Shown piece by piece: positions 5,399 through 10,230 of a DNA stretch of 10,230 nucleotides. The stretch covers positions 1-10,230 of the forward strand of contig JANTFU010000065.1 of NCBI GenBank assembly GCA_024763295.1, in the 5' to 3' direction. Origin of the DNA: Anaerolineales bacterium (GTDB taxonomy: Bacteria > Chloroflexota > Anaerolineae > Anaerolineales > Villigracilaceae). The first letter of the stretch is position 1; each line of letters begins with the position of its first letter. A model generated the notes under the pieces. It ran no database searches. It saw only the letters and a list, made by a program, of their open reading frames with translations, and was not told where the DNA came from. The position numbers and the translations under genes were made by a program.

Positions 5399-5995
5399 AT
5401 GGACGAACTGACCAAAATGATTGCTGGTGCAGCCATTTCCTATATCGTTCCCAAAGCGCTTGGCAACATTGGCAAAACCTTCACCCCCGCAGGCAACAGC
5501 GAACGCACGCTCCCCACCGTCCAATGGCTCATAGCAGCCTTCATCGGCGGCGCGTTGGGCGGCGCAATCAGCGGCGCGGTCGGCAATCAGGGCGCGGGCA
5601 ATTGGGCGCTCTACGGCGCGGCACTCGGCATCATGCAATGGTTCGCCCTGCGTGCCTACCTCCCCGTCGGCGGCTGGTGGGCGCTCGCTAGCACACTCGG
5701 CTGGTCAAGCGCGGCGCTTTTTGTCGGCAATCCCCTCGGCGGATTTTTCGTGGGATTAGCGATCGGCATCCTGCAAATTATCGGACTAAACGCCAAAGGG
5801 ATTGGCTACTGGATTGGCGGAAACGCTCTTGCGTGGGGCGTGGCAGCCCTCCTTTTGCCGCTGCTCGTCAACCCAATTGGTTCCGCTTTCGGATTCAACG
5901 CCCTCGGCTGGATGATCGGCTGGGGCGTTATCGCCACCATCGGCGCAGGAATTTTGCTCTACTTCTTAGCAAAACTTGAGCCAAAAACAACATAA
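5399..5995 (+). CDS. Gly-rich polytopic membrane protein with internal duplication, function unknown
   Basis: 198 residues, very hydrophobic, rich in Gly, Ala and Trp, with about five or six likely membrane segments between 42 and 192 and a short polar N-terminal part. Two related halves are visible: YGAALGIMQWFALR (72-85) followed by GGWWALASTLGW (91-102), and VGLAIGILQIIGLN (118-131) followed by GYWIGGNALAWG (136-147). The pattern, small-residue helix then (L/M)Q(W/I) then a loop and a W-rich helix, is one I associate with uncharacterised membrane proteins of Chloroflexota and cyanobacteria, without a name. The ribosome site AAAGGAG (5387-5393) overlaps the end of the YbaK-like gene, so the two are probably co-transcribed. 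No catalytic or transport motif is visible. Confidence 0.83.
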   Translation: MDELTKMIAGAAISYIVPKALGNIGKTFTPAGNSERTLPTVQWLIAAFIGGALGGAISGAVGNQGAGNWALYGAALGIMQWFALRAYLPVGGWWALASTLGWSSAALFVGNPLGGFFVGLAIGILQIIGLNAKGIGYWIGGNALAWGVAALLLPLLVNPIGSAFGFNALGWMIGWGVIATIGAGILLYFLAKLEPKTT

Positions 5996-6037
5996 CACTC
6001 GTTACCTCCAACAAGATAAATTCCATTACAAGAAAAT

Positions 6038-6358
6038 ATGCCGAATTTTACCGAACCCACCATCATCCGCTGGGGTGCAGACCACGCCCCCACCGAGCAG
6101 GAACTCGCCCAAATCTTACATACCGAAGGTTTGGATTACTATCCATGGTCGAACGCCCCACACGATCTGTATTCTCCGCACCTACATACTTACCACAAAA
6201 TCATCTATGTCGTGCGCGGATCAATCACTTTTATCCTCCCCGACACCAACCAACGCCTCACCCTGCACACAGGAGATCGTCTCGAACTTCCCGCCAATAC
6301 CGTCCACAGCGCGGCAGTCGGCGGAGCAGGCGTCAAATGCTTTGAAGCACATTGCTAA
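6038..6358 (+). CDS. Small single-domain cupin protein
   Basis: 106 residues with one conserved beta-barrel cupin fold. Motif 1 reads H48-x-H50-x3-K54-x6-G61 where the classical form has Glu in place of K54; motif 2 reads G79-D80-x4-P85-x4-H90. Three of the four usual metal ligands (H48, H50, H90) therefore remain. The segment LYSPHLHTYHKIIYVVRGS (44-62) is typical of a small cupin subgroup in which, as I recall, Lys or another residue is often seen here. Substrate and reaction cannot be inferred. ATG 6038 has no good ribosome site (only AAGA nearby), and the gap from the upstream membrane protein is 42 bases, so it may be translated weakly or coupled. A longer frame overlapping it in another phase has no family resemblance. 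Confidence 0.8.
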   Translation: MPNFTEPTIIRWGADHAPTEQELAQILHTEGLDYYPWSNAPHDLYSPHLHTYHKIIYVVRGSITFILPDTNQRLTLHTGDRLELPANTVHSAAVGGAGVKCFEAHC

Positions 6359-6360
6359 TA

Positions 6361-6430
6361 CGTTGCGGCGTGGCAATTTCATTTTTGAGGAGATTGACTC
6401 GACGGCAAAGCTGTCTCGCAAATTCATCTT
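6361..6430. repeat. Degenerate copy of a dispersed intergenic repeat
   Basis: GAGGAGATTG at 6387-6396, GACGGCAAAG at 6401-6410 and CTCGCAAATTCATC around 6415-6428 resemble a widespread short repeat that I remember as GAGGAGATTGCTTCG, then a variable loop, then CTCGCAATGACA. The match is from memory and imperfect. It sits exactly at the left edge of the low-GC block, between the cupin and the acyltransferase. Confidence 0.35.
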
Positions 6431-6439
6431 ATGCCCAGT

Positions 6440-9400
6440 GTGCTAACTCAAAAGGAAAAGAACTCAAAACATGACAACTCCACAGGCATCAAGGATAAAC
6501 ACGATTCGTTGGGCAGACTTCTTAAGAGTAGCAGCATCTTTTTTGGTCATCATGGCTCATATAGAGGGATTAGGTGGTAAGCCTTATTGGGCAAGCGTGA
6601 TATACCTTATTCTTTCGAGAATAGGCGTCCCTGCCTTCTTCATGTTAAGTGGTTTTCTTTTGTTACGAAAAGATGAACCATTGACAGTTTTTTTCAAAAA
6701 ACGAGCCTTAAAAGTGCTTATCCCCTTTTTCGCATGGTCTATTTTCTATGACATTGTCTGGAATCAACAACTAATCAATAGTGGATTTACGATAAAAGCT
6801 GTTTTGTCTCTATTTATCAGGGTTTTGCGCAGTACCCGTGCGCCACATTTATGGTTTTTATATCCCCTAATCGGATTATATATTCTCACGCCTGTTCTGC
6901 GTGTATTTGCAAGGAATGCAAAGAAAACTGAGTTGATTTACTTTATTATTCTATGGATTCTGGTTGTCCCTGTTTTTGCAATCATGGAGTATTACACGCC
7001 GTTATCATTTGGTTTCGAACTACAACTCGTTACTGGATACATAGGCTACTACATATTAGGTTTATATCTTTCTCAGCTCAGTATTAATAAAAAAAACAAC
7101 TTGGTATTTATCGCCCTTTTCAGTTTGGGGCTATTAAGCTCCTTCATCATTTACTTTTTTAATATTCCGCCCACAGAATCGGTACATGAAAATGTATATC
7201 GAAGCTATCTAAGCATCAACTTCATCGTTATCGGGATAGGTGCTTTTGGCTTACTAAAAGCGATCGGGGATCGCATTACAACGAAAGCAGACAATATAAT
7301 CACTATACTCTCAAAGACCAGCTTTGGCATATATTTAATTCACCCTATCGTTCTGCAATGGATTAATAAGGTATGGGGCTTGCTCAATATCCCAACGATG
7401 CCACTGGCTTCTTTGTGGGCTATCCCACTTACCACATTGCTTTGTTATTTAATATCATTCGTCATCATCAGCATGATGCAAAAAATTCCCGTCATCAAAA
7501 CAGTTGTTCCCTAATGACAATTGCTTAGACTTCAACGATGAATCAAAACAAACAATCTCTCGCAAAAATTATTGGTCTAGTATTTGTATGGCAAAGCATA
7601 GCCTTACTGGTTTTTAGCCTGATCCCATCAGAAAGCGGAAGTCGCATAATCTGGCTTTATTCAACTTCGCGATTAGCCATGATCAGCATCACGTCAGTTC
7701 TCTTCTTGGGCAGCTTATTTTTCTATATTCGCTCAACGGTACCCAACTCACATCTCATACATCTTCCACAAGAAAAGGGATGGAAAGAGGGCTTGCTTTT
7801 TAGCGGATTGTTCCTGTTAATGACCAGTAATACAATAAACAACATATTGAAAATGCTTGCTAAAACAAAGGAATACCACATTTTGATTGGGTATCTTGAG
7901 TTTACGAGTATTTTCAACCTTTTCTTCTCCCTAATAAGTATCGAAGTCATTATCTGGATATTATTACTAAACAAAGAACATCTGATAACTTTCATCAAGA
8001 AAAAAACAAATTTTATACGATTATCCTTCAGTATATGGGGAATAATTTTATTACTCCTAGCGTTAAGCGCCATTCTTTACCAAAAATTCCCCCCAGCCAA
8101 CACATGGGTATGGGTAACGAACGGGCCTCACGTTCCTTTGCTGGAATGGCATATTGCAGTTGCATGGGGAATAGCGCTTCCTTTCATACTTTACCCGAAA
8201 CTCTCACAGAAAAAACTTTCGACAAAATGGACAGCTATATTAATTTGGGGACTAGCATTTACGTTATGGATCGCTCAACCGGTAAATCTAGGTTACGGGG
8301 CACAAGCGCCCGTTGCCCCAAACTATGAGATTTACCCTTTCTCTGATGCACAACTCTATGATCAAAACTCACAATCTATCATCATCGGCAAAGGGATGGC
8401 AAACGAAGAATTTCCTGCACGCCCGATCTACGTTGTCTTTCTTGCGTTAGCACATGGACTCGTGGGGCAAAGCTACAATCACATTGTCATTTTTCAGTCT
8501 TTTTTTTGGGCTGCATTTCCTATGGTGCTCTATCTTTTAGGAGAAGAAATCTCAGGACGTCCCTTAGGCATCGCGATTGCTACGCTTGCTATTTTTCGAG
8601 ACATCGTGACTAATCGTGTCGCTCATTTTGTTGTGAGTGCCACATATTCAAAAGTTTTTCTTTCCGAATTACCCGTAGCTTTACTATTAGCAACCTTTAT
8701 CCTGCTTGCCTTTCGGTGGATAAAGAGCCATCCAAACAACAAGACCATCCCTTTTATTGCCGGCGGCATCTTGGGAATTGCTATTCTTCTTAGAACACAA
8801 AGCATTATAGCCATCGTTCCAACATTCTTAGTTGCGATTATAGAGCACAAAAAATCCCTAAAAAATAGGCTAATACAAATGACCGTGCTCGTACTGGGCA
8901 TTGCGCTAGTCGTTTCACCTTGGCTCATTCGTAACTGGCGGTTAACAGGCGGAATCGTGCTTGATAACCCTTTATCGCAGATGAATGCATTAGCGGTACG
9001 ATATACGCCCGACACCAACAGCCAAATACCACGCTTGCCTAATGAAAATGATAGTGAATACTCCAATAGAATGCTAGGAATCGCTCTCGACAACCTATTT
9101 AATGACCCTAAAAGAATACTCTCGAACATCCACGGTCATTTCTCCCAAAATATCTTTGGCGGCTTTTTAGTTTTTCCCCTACGAGATTATTTACCCAACC
9201 CACAAAGCATCATCACACCAACAAGCAATTTCTGGGAGAGTTGGAAAGTAACCAACGCAAAGACCATTTTATATTTATCGTATGTATTGCTGTTTTCAAT
9301 TGGGGTATCTGCGGCGTGGACAAAGGAAAAATGGCTGGGGTTATTGCCCCTTGTAGTTAATATCTTCTACAATTTCTGGACAGCACTCTTTATGTCATCC

Positions 9401-9440
9401 GGTACTCGCTTCGTTTTCCCGGTTGATTGGGTCTTCTATC
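6440..9440. other. Low-GC block (putative imported surface-polysaccharide DNA)
   Basis: Hand counts of single 60-base lines give about 30% GC at 6901-6960 and 28% at 8821-8880, against about 70% at 5641-5700 and 60% or more at 9481-9540 and 9721-9780. The change on the left lies in the gap before 6471; on the right it falls around 9420-9480, inside the glycosyltransferase gene. Codons such as TTA and ATA are frequent only inside the block. Boundaries are approximate. Confidence 0.7.
6471..7514 (+). CDS. Acyltransferase-3 family membrane protein (WecH/OatA-like)
   Basis: 347-residue polytopic inner-membrane protein, about ten hydrophobic segments, of the acyltransferase family 3 that transfers acetyl or other acyl groups to sugars of cell-surface glycans. 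The hallmark R-x10-H motif is present as R19 to H30 near the cytosolic end of the first helix. Other typical features are SRIGVPAFFMLSGFLL (49-64), HLWFLYPLIGLY (126-137) and SFGIYLIHP (284-292) near the C-terminus. The length fits a stand-alone membrane domain; the extra SGNH esterase domain of OatA is absent. Start ATG 6471 has AAAGGA about 14 bases upstream plus nearby AAGA, an adequate ribosome region. It is AT-rich throughout and followed after 23 bases by a membrane glycosyltransferase, so the pair probably decorates a polysaccharide or lipid-linked sugar. The acceptor is unknown. Confidence 0.9.
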   Translation: MTTPQASRINTIRWADFLRVAASFLVIMAHIEGLGGKPYWASVIYLILSRIGVPAFFMLSGFLLLRKDEPLTVFFKKRALKVLIPFFAWSIFYDIVWNQQLINSGFTIKAVLSLFIRVLRSTRAPHLWFLYPLIGLYILTPVLRVFARNAKKTELIYFIILWILVVPVFAIMEYYTPLSFGFELQLVTGYIGYYILGLYLSQLSINKKNNLVFIALFSLGLLSSFIIYFFNIPPTESVHENVYRSYLSINFIVIGIGAFGLLKAIGDRITTKADNIITILSKTSFGIYLIHPIVLQWINKVWGLLNIPTMPLASLWAIPLTTLLCYLISFVIISMMQKIPVIKTVVP

Positions 9441-9991
9441 TTTATCAAATGCTCGGGCTGCTGACATTCACGCGCTTCATCTTTTTGGGGCTGGGCACCA
9501 AGCTGGTCGAAGCTGCGCCAAACCCAAGTCCACGAGCGTTACCGCGCTGGGGATACGCTATCATCATCGGGATTTTGTTCCTAGCTGGGTTGAGCCTGCC
9601 GCTCAGCGAAGTGATCGTCCCAGACCGATATCCCGTAAAAACGCAAAGCCAGATGTGGGCAGAGTTCCATGAGAAAACCTCCGCAAATGTTGATGAGAAT
9701 TTGATTTTGGTCGAAGGGCGTGCGCTTTATCCGCGTTATTTTGCGGCGGGTGAGGGCATTGAGTGGACCGCCAAGCCGGGCTACGCTCCCAGCCCTGAGA
9801 GCCGCATCGTTTTTGAGATGGCAGGGCAAACGACGGGCAGGGTGATTTTCCCGCTTGCAGATGTGCCTGCGTATTTCCCGCACACGGTCGATGTGACGCT
9901 GCTGACCGAAGACGGCACGGTGAACAGCGTGCAGTATATTCTCGTGAGCGACGAGAACGAGACGATTTTATACGAGAGAAACGATGAATGA
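7538..9991 (+). CDS. Large GT-C-like (family 39/ArnT-PMT type) membrane glycosyltransferase, compositionally mosaic
   Basis: 817-residue polytopic protein probably transferring sugar from a polyprenyl-phosphate donor outside the membrane. Residues 1-250 hold about seven hydrophobic helices. A periplasmic-type loop follows with acidic residues D270 and D275 in FSDAQLYDQ, where GT-C enzymes keep their catalytic Asp. Then come RPIYVVFLAL (295-304, like the RP-x-Y signature of the family), helices to about 460 and PWLIRNWRLTGG (461-472), common in this class. Last helices lie near 630-690; residues 700-817 are a soluble tail. Start ATG 7538 lacks a clear ribosome site. Up to about residue 630 the DNA is AT-rich; afterwards it is GC-rich with different codon choice, though the frame is unbroken. 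The stop overlaps the sirtuin gene. Precise donor and acceptor are unknown; the family call rests on motif pattern and topology. Confidence 0.78.
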   Translation: MNQNKQSLAKIIGLVFVWQSIALLVFSLIPSESGSRIIWLYSTSRLAMISITSVLFLGSLFFYIRSTVPNSHLIHLPQEKGWKEGLLFSGLFLLMTSNTINNILKMLAKTKEYHILIGYLEFTSIFNLFFSLISIEVIIWILLLNKEHLITFIKKKTNFIRLSFSIWGIILLLLALSAILYQKFPPANTWVWVTNGPHVPLLEWHIAVAWGIALPFILYPKLSQKKLSTKWTAILIWGLAFTLWIAQPVNLGYGAQAPVAPNYEIYPFSDAQLYDQNSQSIIIGKGMANEEFPARPIYVVFLALAHGLVGQSYNHIVIFQSFFWAAFPMVLYLLGEEISGRPLGIAIATLAIFRDIVTNRVAHFVVSATYSKVFLSELPVALLLATFILLAFRWIKSHPNNKTIPFIAGGILGIAILLRTQSIIAIVPTFLVAIIEHKKSLKNRLIQMTVLVLGIALVVSPWLIRNWRLTGGIVLDNPLSQMNALAVRYTPDTNSQIPRLPNENDSEYSNRMLGIALDNLFNDPKRILSNIHGHFSQNIFGGFLVFPLRDYLPNPQSIITPTSNFWESWKVTNAKTILYLSYVLLFSIGVSAAWTKEKWLGLLPLVVNIFYNFWTALFMSSGTRFVFPVDWVFYLYQMLGLLTFTRFIFLGLGTKLVEAAPNPSPRALPRWGYAIIIGILFLAGLSLPLSEVIVPDRYPVKTQSQMWAEFHEKTSANVDENLILVEGRALYPRYFAAGEGIEWTAKPGYAPSPESRIVFEMAGQTTGRVIFPLADVPAYFPHTVDVTLLTEDGTVNSVQYILVSDENETILYERNDE

Positions 9992-10230
9992 GTATATTGA
10001 AGCAGCGCAACTGCTGAAAAACGCGCGGCATGTAACTGCTTTTACGGGCGCGGGCATTTCGGTCGAGAGCGGCATCCCGCCCTTTCGCGGCGAGAACGGA
10101 CTATGGAACACGGTTGACCCGATCTTTCTCGACATCCGCTATTTTCAGGCAAAGCCGCGCGAGGCATGGATAAAAATCAAGCAGATTTTTTACGATTTCT
10201 TCGGGCAAGCTGCGCCCAACGCCGCGCATT
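9984..10230 (+). CDS. Sir2-family NAD-dependent protein deacylase, N-terminal part (cut by window)
   Basis: 82 codons are visible before the window ends. The protein begins MNEYIEAAQLLKNARHV and then shows the sirtuin NAD-binding signature TGAGISVESGIPPFRG (about residues 21-36), followed by ENGLWNTVDP (37-46), as in prokaryotic CobB-like or class III/U sirtuins. These enzymes remove acyl groups from lysines using NAD and act in the cytosol. The catalytic His and zinc-binding Cys lie beyond the window and cannot be checked. ATG 9984 overlaps the glycosyltransferase stop by 8 bp; GAGAG just upstream may act as the ribosome site. A second ATG at 9988 is out of frame. Overlap implies co-transcription with the glycosyltransferase's GC-rich end. 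Family call is firm; subclass is open. Confidence 0.92.
   Translation, partial: MNEYIEAAQLLKNARHVTAFTGAGISVESGIPPFRGENGLWNTVDPIFLDIRYFQAKPREAWIKIKQIFYDFFGQAAPNAAH

Noticed and set aside
5976..6446. 156-residue open frame on the + strand overlapping the cupin
   Set aside because: The peptide is Ser/Pro/Thr-rich with no domain, while the cupin in the other frame has clear motifs.
8623..9129. 168-residue open frame on the - strand
   Set aside because: It lies wholly opposite the glycosyltransferase gene, shows no family motif and no ribosome site; it is a shadow frame of the AT-rich coding strand.
1..10230. CRISPR array, tRNA or rRNA genes, transposase or phage genes
   Set aside because: No spaced identical repeats of 25-40 bp, no cloverleaf-like or rRNA-like segments and no integrase or transposase motifs were seen on either strand.

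Overview
The window looks like a chromosomal piece of an environmental bacterium of moderate GC, most plausibly a member of Chloroflexota close to Anaerolineae. That assignment is an inference from gene style: a FeoA-tailed DtxR-type regulator, a FeoB split into a GTPase protein and a membrane protein, a membrane-anchored helix-hairpin-helix protein, and degenerate copies of short dispersed repeats. I could not run a search to confirm it.

Left part (2-3324, + strand) is an iron-uptake operon. It holds a DtxR/MntR-family metalloregulator with a C-terminal FeoA-like domain, probably truncated by the window edge. A 49-bp gap follows that is almost filled by five tandem 8-bp AACGTT-type units. 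Next come the FeoB GTPase half, a previously unlisted 36-codon ORF that exactly fills the following gap and contains two perfect GC-rich hairpins, and the FeoB membrane half. A hairpin at 3341-3373 closes the operon. The regulator presumably senses Fe2+ or Mn2+; the two FeoB parts together would make the ferrous-iron permease.

Middle part (3379-6358). A HAD phosphatase on the - strand is followed by a 360-bp gene-free stretch with a strong - strand terminator and a degenerate repeat. Next is a - strand membrane-anchored helix-hairpin-helix protein with a near-consensus sigma70 promoter. Diverging from it is a + strand run: a YbaK/ProX-type editing-domain protein that seems to be made from a leaderless mRNA, a Gly-rich membrane protein with an internal duplication, and a small cupin.

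Right part (6359-10230, + strand). Base composition falls abruptly to about 30-45% GC by hand count for roughly 3 kb. This block carries an acyltransferase-3 family membrane protein and the first three quarters of an 817-residue GT-C-like membrane glycosyltransferase. The last quarter of that same gene returns to about 60% GC and overlaps by 8 bp a sirtuin gene that runs off the window. The block therefore looks like imported cell-surface polysaccharide DNA whose right junction lies inside a reading frame.

No tRNA, rRNA, CRISPR array, transposase or phage gene was recognised. The most notable unexplained structures are the 8-bp repeat array, the micro-ORF with paired hairpins inside split feoB, and the mosaic glycosyltransferase. 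No convincing wholly new multi-gene system was found.
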